From Piliocolobus tephrosceles (taxonomy: Eukaryota; Chordata; Mammalia; Primates; Cercopithecidae), in assembly GCF_002776525.5 (NCBI RefSeq), contig NC_045453.1, positions 35,961,702 to 36,025,701 of the forward strand: a stretch of DNA of 64,000 nt. Direction: 5' to 3'. The notes under the pieces were generated by a model. That model saw only the letters and a list, made by a program, of their open reading frames with translations, searched no databases and was not told the DNA's origin. The position numbers and the translations under genes are program-made. Below, in pieces: positions 11,290 to 21,000 of this stretch. Each line of letters opens with the position of its first letter. The first letter of the stretch is position 1.

Positions 11290-13084
11290 GGTCCTGAGTG
11301 CTGGGGCTTCTGAGAACTTAGGGGGAGGGGCATTGAGCCAAGTCCTGCCTTTGTGACTGGGAGGGGCTCCATGGGGGGCACCCGAGGGCCTGAGGAAGGG
11401 GAGGGCTCCCTGTCAGATGCCCCCTGCTCCCACTTAGAGGTCAGGCTGTTATTGAGGAGACCACACAGAGCCCCCGCCCCATGTGGACTCAGGGACAAAG
11501 AGCCCTCACCTTGTGGCCAGGCTGGCCACATCCAACCTCACTGGGTCCCACGGAGGGGGACCCATGGCTGGGAGAGACCCCGCCCCTGCTCTGCGCAGGT
11601 CTGTTCTGGGTGGTCCTGAGGCCCAGGTTCAAAAGGAAAGTGCCCTAAATGGGTGTCCTGCAGGGCCCTGCATGCCTGGGGTGGCCCCAAAGCCAAGCAG
11701 GAGGGGTTCCCACTGGAGGAGTCGAGGCCACAAGGCCCCAGAGCCTTCTCGAAGCTCCTGCTCCCAAACTCCATGTTTCTAGAGAAGAGAGCAGTATTGG
11801 GGCAAGCTGCTCAGTCCTCACTCCTCCAGGGTAATTTGCTGACACTAAGATCCCTAGGTGGGGCCAGCAGGGGCCAGCCTCGGTACCCTCCCCACAACAC
11901 ACCCTCTGGGACCCTAGGCTAGGCTTGGAAGCAATGGGAGGGAGGTGGCTGCCCAAAACCAAGAGGTACCCTGTAGAGGGGGCCGGCCCTGGGCAAGGGG
12001 TGGGGGCGGGGGCTGCTGGCCCAGGCTCCATAGCCCCAATTCCCCAGCAACAGTGCACAGCCAGGGAGGCTAGGACTGGGCAGATTCGCACCTCAGGCTG
12101 AAATATTGGTCCCTGGGGAACAAAAGGCCTATTCCCACCATGGGCCAGGCACCCAGCTCCCCTCGTTCCACACTGGCTCCCGCCCCCCTGCCCACCCGGG
12201 CGCAGCGCTTACCTGGCCTCTATTCATGCCTACTCTGCCCAGCTCTCAGCCCAGCAGCTCTGGCAGGACCCGTGAGGAGTTCCGCCTCTGCGACGGTCAG
12301 TCCGGGGTCTGTGCGTTCCTTCTCACTGGGGCCAGGGAGGAGGGGGCGAGGCTGCCAGCAGAGAGAAAGGGGCCGTGGCCTCATTTCCATGCGGAGGCCC
12401 CAGGCCCTGTGCTGTCCCCACCCCATTGTGCGCCTGGGCGGGCTAACAATCGAGGTCTTTGTGGTCGGTCGCTGCACTCCCACCCTCAGCACTCAGGCAG
12501 GCGGGGTCCCCGCCACCCACTACAAAGGGTGAGGAGGAGCAAGACCAGGAGAGGCCCTCCCTCTCCCCACCAGGCACGGGGCCCCACGACTGGCCTTGTC
12601 CAGACTCAAGCCCAGGGAACAGGTGTGGAAGGAGCGCCTGCGGGTGGAGCCTCCCTGCCCCAGCCCCCATCCTCGCCTCTGAGTTTGTAGGTGGGGGCAG
12701 TTGCCATGTGTGCACTCCCACCCCCTAGTCTTGGTGATCAAGCCGCCTGGCAGTGTCCCTGGAGCTCCTGGGGGTGGAAGAGGGCCCCTGCTGGGTGCGA
12801 TGGGCCTTCGGGGGCCCCTGCTCCTCATGGCACCAAGCATCTGCCCACCTCTGGGAGGTTTAGCCTGGTGTGGGAGGAATGGGAGGCCCCCTACCCACAG
12901 GGGAGATGTTTGGGGTCACAGTCACAGGTGTTGGGTGGGAGGGGGACCCAGGCCTTGCTGCAGAGCCAGACAGAGGTCTCTGCCATCCCTGGGTGAGGCA
13001 CTGGGTGGGGCCCTCTGAGCTCCTCTGACCACCCCAGCTGGCACTGGGACGCTGTGAGCCACTGGGAGACAAGGGGCCCCACCC

Positions 13085-13176
13085 CTCTGCCACCCACATC
13101 CGTACTGTGGGCACCTCCATCTGGCCGCCCCTCTGCCACCCACATCCGTACTGTGGGCACCTCCATCCGGCCGCCC
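13085..13176 (+). repeat. 46-bp tandem duplication
   Basis: Two nearly identical copies beginning CTCTGCCACCCACATCCG at 13085 and 13131; one substitution (ATCTGG versus ATCCGG). Confidence 0.85.
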
Positions 13177-13676
13177 ACATCCTCCCCACCTCCGCATGCT
13201 GCAGGGATTGGGTGGGGGGTGGTCTGCAGCAGACTCCAAAGGAGGGCAGGGTCAAGGGTCAAGAGGTGGTGAGCCAGCTGTTCCCAGATGTGGGCCTCGC
13301 CTTTCCTCTTTCTGGAGGAATGACAGGCCTCCAGCCGAGGAGGAGCGGGTGGTGACGAGGGAGAAGGAGCCGAAAGGGAGGGGTTCTCCACGGGTTCTGT
13401 TGATTTGTTTAATCCCACGCTATTCGGAGGCTGTCACGGATGGCAGACAGGAGGGAGCGGGAGAGGGTGGGGGTCTCGGCCCGTGTTCCCTCCCCTCCTC
13501 CTCCCGCTCCCACCCCCGCCGGAGCCACCTGACCCGTAGCGAAGTTGCCGGCCCCGCAGCACGCCGGCCTTTGTGCGCACCGAGGCGGTCGCCGGGAACC
13601 GGGACCCCGAGTCGGCCCGGCAGCGCCGCCGTCCCCCCACCCTCGCGCCCCTTTTCCCTCCTTCACTATCCCCGGA

Positions 13677-13712
13677 GCTGGCAAATAAACAAATCCACAA
13701 ACAAATTCTCCG
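13677..13712 (+). promoter_or_regulatory. AT-rich islet with two forkhead motifs in CpG island
   Basis: AAATAAACAAA (13683-13693) and ACAAACAAA (13697-13705) are adjacent forkhead-type sites, in an islet of about 36 bp surrounded by extremely GC-rich sequence. Confidence 0.4.
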
Positions 13713-14539
13713 TGTGCTCCGGAGAGTCGGCGGCGGGGGCGGCGGCGGAGAGAAAGCTCCGGGCAAGGCAAGACTAGGCCCCCGCGGAGCCGGGTGAGCA
13801 CAGACCCCAGCCCGGGCCCGGCAGCAGTAAGTTGACTTTTATGAAACCTATGAAGCTCGCGGGGCCACCGAAAAGGTCCCCACCGGAGTGGACGCTGCGG
13901 GGCGGGTGGGGCAGAGGCTGCAGGCGGGCTCCCCTTCCCGCGCGGCTCCTACCGGCCGGCTCCGCCCCCAAGCCCTGGACGGCCCTTCCCCCAGCCCGCC
14001 TGGCTGGGGGCCGCTGCACACCGGTGGTGGAAGTGGGGAGTCGGAGACCCCGATCGCTACTCAGGACTCCAAGAGGGGCCGGGTTCTCCTAGGGATGTAC
14101 AAAAATCTGCGCTGACCCAAGGGAAGGGGGCGACCCCCAGCCTCCCTCCTTACCCACCCTGGCCTGCCAGAGAGACCTCCGCCAAAGATAAGGTGGGCAG
14201 GAGGAAGGTGCTCTGCCAGGTGAGGGAACAGGTCTGCGAGGGGCGGCCATTCACCCTGCTCCAGGTGGAGCCGGTCCTGTATGGAAAAGAGACCCAAAGA
14301 AAGATTTGGGGTCCCCGAAGCCAAGGCACCAAGGGGGGGTGCTAAGGGGTCTTTCCCCTTAGAATGGGAACAAGCTCCAGGGAGCTGGAATCCGGCGACG
14401 TCCTGGACCCGTCCAGGAAGCTAAGGGTGGGGGACGGGAGGGGAGGGGGCTGGGAGCCGGCCTTCCTGGCCCCAATCCTTGGTAGAGAAGAGGGCTGGGG
14501 GTAAAGTCCGAAGGCGAGGCGGAGGTTTCAGGGTTCCGT

Positions 14540-14560
14540 TTCAAAACCATGGACAGCGGA
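14540..14560 (+). promoter_or_regulatory. candidate RE1/NRSE (REST site) upstream of miR-124-3
   Basis: Left half TTCAAAACC, spacer AT, right half GGACAGCGGA on the + strand. It matches 15 of 19 fixed RE1 positions, with a full GGACAGCG core and correct half-site spacing. It is 2.4 kb upstream of the hairpin, inside the CpG island. Confidence 0.5.
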
Positions 14561-15960
14561 TGCCTCCGCCTGGGAGCCTAGGACCGCCCTGGGGACTGCC
14601 CCCGTTTCATTAGGGTGAGGGTCCGATCCCGACCACTGGAGGCCAAGGGCAACGGTCTCCAATGAAGCGGGGCTGCCGCAGCCTGGCCTCCCCAGCCCTC
14701 CAGCCCCGCCAGCGTCCAGCTTGCACCTGCTGGGGCTGCCGGCACCCGCAGGCTTGGGGCAGCTTCCAGAGCTTTGCGCTTGGAACAGAAGGTTCCCCTT
14801 GGGCTGTGGAGGAGTAGAGGGCTTGTGCGTGACCTGTGAGAGAGAAAGGCTGTCCCTGACACCTGCGAAGGGCGAGGAATTGCGGCTGGGAAGGGTCAGG
14901 TTGAAGCCGCACCAAAGGGGGAGGGGCGTCCTGATGGTTGAGGACCGGCCGAGGCGGTGGGGGCAGAACCAACCCGAGTTCCTGCCCCACTTCCTAACCC
15001 GCTGTCCATGGGCTGGGCAGTGCTGGAGAGGGTAGAAAAGGAAGGAAGCAGGACCTGCGCCCAGGGAGGCCCAGGCTCTGCTCCAGGGCAGATGGCGCAG
15101 GGGCTGGGTTGGCCCTAGGAGGAAGGAGAAGGGGACAGAGGCCGGCCGGCCGCGCCGGGCCTGCGCTCCTTGCAGTCTAAACAAAGGCCCGCGGGGGAGG
15201 CTCCAGACGGTGAGGCTTGGGGAAGCCGCTGATCCCTGGCCCTAGAGGGCCAGATCGGGGGCGCCCCAAGGACCCTATCGAGCTAGCAGTGACTGCAGTC
15301 GGGTCGTGGAGTGTCGCCTGTGCTTCCGTGGTCCCTAGGGGCAAGAGCTCCCATCCCGGTCAGAAACGGTGAGAACCGCAGGCTCCGATGGGGGCGGGGA
15401 ACGACGACCTCTAATTCCCTCCCCCCGTGGGGAGCCCAGCAGAGCCATCTGCAGGAGGCCGGCGGGACCCTTGCCTTTCTCAGGACTGAGAGGCTTGGAG
15501 AGCTGCGGTGTGAGCTGCGCGGCAGAGTGAGTTCTGCGGGGGCGAGGCAGGAGACGCGAACCCGCGGTCAGGGCCCGAGCGCGGGTGCGTGTCTGCGGGT
15601 GCCGCTGGGCTGCGTGCCGGCGAGGCGTGCGCGTGGCGAGGCGTGCGCGTGGCGGGGTGTGGCTGGGGTGTCCATGTGCAGCTGGAGGGGCTGCGCGCGT
15701 GGGTGCAGGAGGGCCGTATGAGGGGCTGGAGCGTGTGGGACAGGCGTTTCCTTGGGCCTTCCTGGGGCCGCGGGGCGCAGGGCACGGTCGAGGGCGCTCG
15801 AAGGCTGCGTCCGCGTGAGCCGAGGAGCGCGCGGGGCGGTACGCGGCGCGAATGCGCGGGAGGCACGAGGCACGCAGTGCGTGTGTGCGCGTGTGCGCGG
15901 CGCGCGTGCCCCGCAGTTCTCAAGGACACCTCGGGGAGGCGGCGGCGGGGCCGGTGTCCG

Positions 15961-15972
15961 GGTGACGTCACC
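15961..15972. promoter_or_regulatory. palindromic CRE (GGTGACGTCACC)
   Basis: A perfect 12-bp palindrome containing the full cAMP response element TGACGTCA (15963-15970), about 950 bp upstream of pre-miR-124-3. It is followed within 60 bp by a GGC-repeat-rich stretch (16025-16047) typical of CpG-island start sites. A full palindromic CRE in a CpG island is the strongest class of CREB/ATF site. Confidence 0.6.
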
Positions 15973-16933
15973 GCGCGCCCCAGTGATAATCGCCCGGTGC
16001 TGGAGCGGAGCGCGGATACGCGCGGAGGCAGCGGCGGCGGCGGCGGGCGCGGGGACAGTCGCATCGGGGCCGGGCCGGGCCGGGCGAGCAGGAGCTGGGC
16101 GCCCGCAGCGTGGACCCCGTGGACACTCGGCTCGCAGCCGGCCCGCGGCGCTCGGGGACTTGCCTGGCTCCCTTCTCGGGGTTCCCGCGCCCTTCTCCGC
16201 CCAGGGCAGCAGCGCGCGGGGCCCCCGGGAGCCGAAGAGCAGGCGGGAACTGGCGGCGGCGCGGGAGGCGCAGGGAGCGGAGGCGGCAGCGGCGGCTCCC
16301 GCCGGGACTGGTAATTACGCTCGGGGCCGGGCCGAGCCGCGCAAGCGGCCTCTCTGGGTCTCCCCGTCTTTCTCTCCACGAACAGCTCGAGCGCCTTCTC
16401 GCGGGCCCGCTGCGTGCGGGGAGGACGAGCTCGCTGGGTTGTAAAAAGAGACGAGTTTTCATCTTTGAGCATCAAGATTGGTTCTTTTAACCGCATTCGG
16501 GGCGCGCTCCTGGGTCGGCACGGGCAGGGGGCACGGCAGGGGAAGGCAGCTGCGGAGGAGCTCGCGCCGCCCAGTCGGAGCGGTTCTGCGCCCCTCGGAG
16601 CCCCGCGGGAGGCGGCCGGGTGCGCACGCGCTCACCACCCCCACCTCCGGAATCGGTCTCCGCGATTCCCGGGCGCCCCAGCTCCAGGAACGCCCGGAGG
16701 GACGCACTTGGGGGCCCACTCTGCCGCGGAAAGGGGAGAAGTGTGGGCTCCTCCGAGTCGGGGGCGGACCGGGACCGCACAGTCCGCTGAGCGCAGCGCC
16801 CCCACCCTGCCCGCCACGCGGCGAAGACGCCTGAGCGTTCGCGCCCCTCGGGCGAGGACCCCACGCAAGCCCGAGCCGGTCCCGGCCCCGGCCCCGACGC
16901 TCGCCGCCCGCCACAGCCCTGAGGGCCCCTCTG

Positions 16934-16955
16934 CGTGTTCACAGCGGACCTTGAT
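16934..16955 (+). ncRNA. MIR124-3: miR-124-5p (passenger arm)
   Basis: The 22-nt 5' arm begins CGTGTTCACAGCGG and ends CCTTGAT. It is complementary to the 3p arm with the usual bulges and is less abundant than 3p in known data for the family. Confidence 0.9.
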
Positions 16956-16971
16956 TTAATGTCTATACAAT

Positions 16972-16991
16972 TAAGGCACGCGGTGAATGCC
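16972..16991 (+). ncRNA. MIR124-3: mature miR-124-3p
   Basis: TAAGGCACGCGGTGAATGCC, 20 nt, the guide strand. The seed (nt 2-8) is AAGGCAC, so targets carry GTGCCTT. It is identical to the mature miR-124 of all vertebrates. Confidence 0.96.
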
Positions 16992-17406
16992 AAGAGAGGC
17001 GCCTCCGCCGCTCCTTTCTCATGGAAATGGCCCGCGAGCCCGTCCGGCCCAGCGCCCCTCCCGCAGGAGGAAGGCGAGCCCGGCCCCCGGCGGCCATTCG
17101 CGCCGCGGACAAATCCGGCGAACAATGCGCCCGCCCAGAGGGCGGCCCAGCTGCCGGGCCGGGGATCTGGCCGCGGGACACAAAGGGGCCCGCACGCCTC
17201 CGGCGTCGCGGGGCGGGTGGGGGCGGCCGAGGGCGGCCGAGGGGGGAACCTGTGGCCCGGGCCAGGCTGCGGCCGGCCGGCCCCCGGCCACGTGTGTCCG
17301 CAGCGCGGAGCTCCCAGGCGCCCGCAGAGGGCGGCGGGGGCCGGGAGACAAAGGGAGGGTCCGCTGGGAGCGGCGGGCGGGTGCGCGGGGCGGCGGGCTG
17401 GGGTGC

Positions 17407-17427
17407 GGCGCTGTCCGCGGTGCTGGC
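17407..17427 (-). promoter_or_regulatory. candidate RE1/NRSE (REST site) downstream of miR-124-3
   Basis: On the - strand the right half is GGACAGCGCC and the left half CAGCACC, separated by the canonical two bases. Seventeen of the 19 fixed positions of the RE1 consensus match; only the two outer bases (normally TT) differ. It lies about 400 bp 3' of the hairpin. REST is known to repress miR-124 genes outside neurons. Confidence 0.7.
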
Positions 17428-17499
17428 GGCCGGGCGGCCCCAGCGGGACGGGAGCGCGGCCAAGTGCGGCCCTCGCCCCCACCGCGGGCGCCCTGGACA

Positions 17500-17513
17500 G
17501 TTGCCACGGCAAC
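17500..17513. promoter_or_regulatory. palindromic X-box (RFX site)
   Basis: GTTGCCACGGCAAC, an ideal RFX-family dimer site (two 6-bp inverted arms around two bases). It lies 490 bp downstream of the hairpin and 70 bp from the RE1-like site. Confidence 0.65.
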
Positions 17514-17580
17514 GTGGGAGGAGGTGGGGCAGGGTCTGAGGTCACCGCTAAGTCTGCCCTTCCTCAGGCCGCTGCGCCGC

Positions 17581-17610
17581 GGGGCGGGGCGGGGCGGGGC
17601 GGGGCGGGGG
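17581..17610 (+). promoter_or_regulatory. GGGGC pentamer run (Sp1 sites / G-quadruplex)
   Basis: Five tandem GGGGC units followed by GGGGG. The run gives overlapping GGGGCGGGG Sp1/KLF boxes and enough G-tracts for an intramolecular G-quadruplex. Confidence 0.6.
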
Positions 17611-17895
17611 CGGCGCTCGCTGTGGCCCCGGAGCAGCCGCGGGAGCAGCCCCGCAGCCCAGGACCGGGCTCGCCTGGGGCGGGGGTCTGCGTCCGCGTCC
17701 AGGGTCCAAACGAGGGCGGTGGACACGCCGGACCGCATCCCGCCCCCAAAGCCCGCTCTGGGTTGTGCAGGACCAGGCACGTGAGACTCCGCAGCCCAGG
17801 GAGAAAATGACAAATCCCTCCCCCGCCGCCATCTGCAGCCGCAGTGACACCCACTCGGGTTTGCTGCAGGGGTTTTTTTCTGTCCCCGGAAGCCA

Positions 17896-17909
17896 GCGCC
17901 ACCTGCTGA
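17896..17909 (-). promoter_or_regulatory. CTCF-like site
   Basis: GCGCCACCTGCTGA on the + strand is the reverse of the CTCF core and matches 13 of 14 positions of the consensus. It sits at the downstream edge of the MIR124-3 CpG island. Confidence 0.45.
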
Positions 17910-18060
17910 CGCCCGGCACCGCCTCTGCGCCGCCTCCCCCGCGCGCATCCCAGGCCCGGGCTGCGAGGCCCCGGGGACGGTCAGAGGACGACCCCCTCCC
18001 CAAGCGCCCCCTTCCCCTGGGGCGAGTGCCAGACCTGGCTTTGCAGCTTTGCCTCTTTTC

Positions 18061-21000
18061 TCTTAACCAGGTAGAAGCTTAGCCTCTCCTCCCCGGCTTC
18101 AATCCGAGGCAGGAGTCTGAGTCGCCTGAAGTTCTCCCAGCCCCAGGCCCAAGGCAGGGAGCAGAAAATCGGGATAAAAGGAACCATTTGAGTTTCAGGC
18201 AGTTGGCGTCTCCACTCCCACCACCACCGCTGCAGGGCCACAAAGGGAACCTGCCCCTGTGGCTCTCCTCAGCACAGACCTCCAGCCCCTCCACCCAAGT
18301 GGCTAGCTGCAGACACAAGCAGGAGCCACTGGTGCCTCCATCTTCGCACCCCCACCCCAATCAGCCAGGCAGAGGCAAGGCAGGGTCCACCGGTCTCCTC
18401 AGGGGCAGGTTCCCCTTGGAGGGCGCAGACGTGGCATAGGCAGCCCCAGCAATCCCTAGCCTGACCACAGCACCGACCCGGGGCTTGGCGTCCCCTTCGT
18501 CCTTCCTCCCGCTGTGAGGGGACAGGCAGCACCCCCCAGGGGCACTTCCGGTCCTAGAGAAGGAGTAGGGCCCCAGGGTCATTCCAGGACAATACCAAAG
18601 GGACTGCTGGGAGTGGGGTGTTCCTTCGGGGTACAAGATGTGGCCCTAGCCTAGCTGGAGTTTCGTCTTGGAGCTCTGACCTCCAGCCTGACCCTTCCCT
18701 TAGAGGGAAGGTGGCCCCTGGCTGCTCCCTCCTCTGGGGCCAGGGATGGGGGCTGGGGCTTTGTTCTTGTACCATGTTCCTTCCTGGGGACTTGGCTCCT
18801 GGCCAGAATGGACCTTCCATGTCGGTAGCCTGGGGAAGGGGACACTTGAGAGCTGGCGGGAGCGCAGGGACAAACTGTCCTGGGTACTGTCCCTAGGCGG
18901 TCAGTCTCCGTGGGGTCTCCCAGTCTCCGTGGGGTCTCCGAAGGGCTTCCTGGACTGCCACGGTCAGGGAGCTACCTCTCCGGCGCCTGCCCCCAGCGGT
19001 GCACCTGGGCCCCAGCCCCCAGGGCAGACTTGTGGTTTCTGGGCTGCAGCTCAGGGGGGACACGGGAAGGTGGGCAGCCCAGGAGGTTCGGGGCCCACAG
19101 TGGGAAGCTCACTACGTAGGACCTGCAGAGCTGAGTGCGCACCTCCTGGGCCAGGCCTTACCGTGGCTGTGGCACGTCTGCCGCAGTGCGGGGAGGGCCC
19201 CATGTGCCACAGGGTCCACTCGGACCCTCAGTGAGAGGCCCTTGGGGCAGGGGCCACCATCATCATGCTCTGCAGCCAACAGGGACTGCCCTGCGTGTCC
19301 AGCTCAGCCTCTCCTCCTCCTGCTCACACCCGCAGCCACAGTCACAGACATGCTCACACAGTCTCACCTCCCACGCACACACAGACACTGCCCGCCTCCA
19401 CTCAGGAAGAGCTGGGCACATACCCCCGACAGAATCCTAAGCACCCAGCTGACATTCAGCACCCAGCCTGCATTGGGTCAGCTGTCAGGCAGTGGTCCTG
19501 GTGGACAGTAAACTTGAGTCAAGGGTTTGGGACACCCCCTGGCCAGACCATGGCACCCAGCAAGGCCAGCTCAGGGCTGTGCAGCAGGGCCCTCCCCAGT
19601 GTGGGGCCAGAAGAAGACACCCCTTCCCTGGCCCAAAGATTTTTATTCTGAATAAAACCTAATAAAGCTGCTAAGGCTGAAGCCACAGGCCCCACACTCC
19701 CCCCTGAAATTCCTCCAAATCCCTCCTGTCTATGGGCAGCAGAGGTGGGAGGAGCTACAGGGGCCAGGTCACAATCAGCAGGGGCCAGGGCAGCCAGTCC
19801 CTCCATTCTGCAGCCCCTGGGCTCCACCCTGATCTCACCTCCAGGCAGGGCTCCCTGTGTGGCCTTTGGCCAGGAGCCCCCACCCTCCTTCCCCTCAAAT
19901 CCAAGCCCCCTGGCAGGTCTCCGGTCAGGGCAGAGATTAGGAGCTGGCTCTCAGCCTCTCTGCCCCTGGCTGCCTCCTGGCCTCCTGGCCGTGCCCATAA
20001 GCCGGGCTCCTGGCAGTGATGATCCCAGAGCTCAGACCCTCACAGCCCAGCCTTCACCCCTGTTGCCCAGGCCAGCTGCTGTTTCGGGGCTGTGGGTGCC
20101 AGGAATAGTTGGCAGCTGGGTGGGGTGGGGCACAGGGGATAATGTTTGGGAATGAATTAAAAACTAAAAAATAAAATGATACAGGGTGACTCCCTCCAAC
20201 TTATTAGAGGGATGGAGAGGCCTTGTCCGACGGTGAGGGCCCAGAGCCCAGGAGAAGTTTGCCTCTGCTTGGTGACCCTGTCCCAGAGGTGCCAGGAGGG
20301 TGGAGTGTCTTCTCAAGTCACCTCTAGCCAGGGACATGGGCCAGAGGCAGCCCCAGAGTCCAGCAGGCTTTGCACTGGTCCTGGACCACTCATGACATTC
20401 ATGTGCTCACACAGACACCCTGGAGCCTTATGTCCTAAGGCCCCCAGGGCTGCCACAGCCAGAAAGCAGGACCCTCCCTCACATGTGCCGCCGGAAAGCA
20501 GAACCGTCCCTCACATGCACCGCCATAGCCACCCTCCTCCACCCTGAACTCTGGCCTGGCCTGATGGAGGCTGCTGGTTACTCACCAGATGGAGGTCCAG
20601 GCTCCGTGTCTTCAGCCACCCTGCCCCGCCCCAGCATCAAATTCCCTCCACACTCTATTTCCTCCTGGGTGGAGGGGAAGAATAAAGCCAGTGTCTCCCA
20701 GGGCCGCCTGGGGGTAACCGGTGGTAACACCGTGAATGAGATCAAGAAGAGGCTCTCCAGGGGAAGCTGAGGCCAGGGTGGGGCCCAGCCCAGGACTGGG
20801 GATGTGTTTCAGGGGGAGAACGGCCAGGCACCCCGCCTCCTTGCCATCTTCATCCCTGCATGGCTGAGACACGCAGGTCATTCCGGCTCCTTTTCTGGAA
20901 CTCACACATCAGCCAAGCCATGATCATCGCCACAGAGATGGCCACACCCCTCCTCTTCTCAGCTCTGCAACCCCCACCCCAGCTGGCCAGGCCAGATCCC

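Larger units (their letters stand above)
11021..13449. other. intergenic, no gene seen
   Basis: GC-rich unique sequence leading into the CpG island; contains a CTCF-like site and one 46-bp tandem duplication. No gene recognised. Confidence 0.5.
16920..17006 (+). ncRNA. MIR124-3: pre-miR-124-3 hairpin (microRNA precursor)
   Basis: Precursor of miR-124, the most abundant neuronal microRNA. It silences non-neuronal mRNAs through Argonaute in the cytoplasm after Drosha and Dicer processing. The 87-nt segment reads as a stem-loop. The 5p arm (16934-16955, starting CGTGTTCACAGCGG) pairs with the 3p arm (16972-16991, TAAGGCACGCGGTGAATGCC) across the loop ATTTAATGTCTATACAAT, and the stem continues outside with GGGCCCCTCT against AGAGAGGCGCC. 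The mature 3p sequence with seed AAGGCAC is exactly that of vertebrate miR-124. The flanking arms, together with YTHDF1 about 15.6 kb downstream on the opposite strand, identify the third genomic copy (human 20q13.33) rather than MIR124-1 or -2. It lies in a CpG island. No TATA box or clear host-transcript exon could be defined, so the ends of the primary transcript are unknown. Confidence 0.97.
13450..18060. promoter_or_regulatory. CpG island around MIR124-3
   Basis: About 4.6 kb of very GC- and CpG-rich DNA (densest 15.5-17.95 kb) around the miR-124-3 hairpin, with no Alu insertions. It contains Sp1-type GGGGCGG boxes, a CRE, RFX and RE1-like sites listed separately, and scattered AT-rich islets (13.68 and 16.46 kb). 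CpG islands at the MIR124 loci are known targets of Polycomb and of methylation in cancer. Several long open frames cross it on both strands, but they follow from the GC content and none resembles a protein. Confidence 0.85.

Noticed and set aside
16487..17545. 352-codon open frame on the - strand across the miR-124-3 hairpin, and a 338-codon one at 15480-16496
   Set aside because: Both are rich in P, A, R and G as expected for random frames in CpG islands, overlap equally long frames on the other strand, and resemble no protein. Coding sequence across a conserved microRNA stem on the antisense strand is unlikely.
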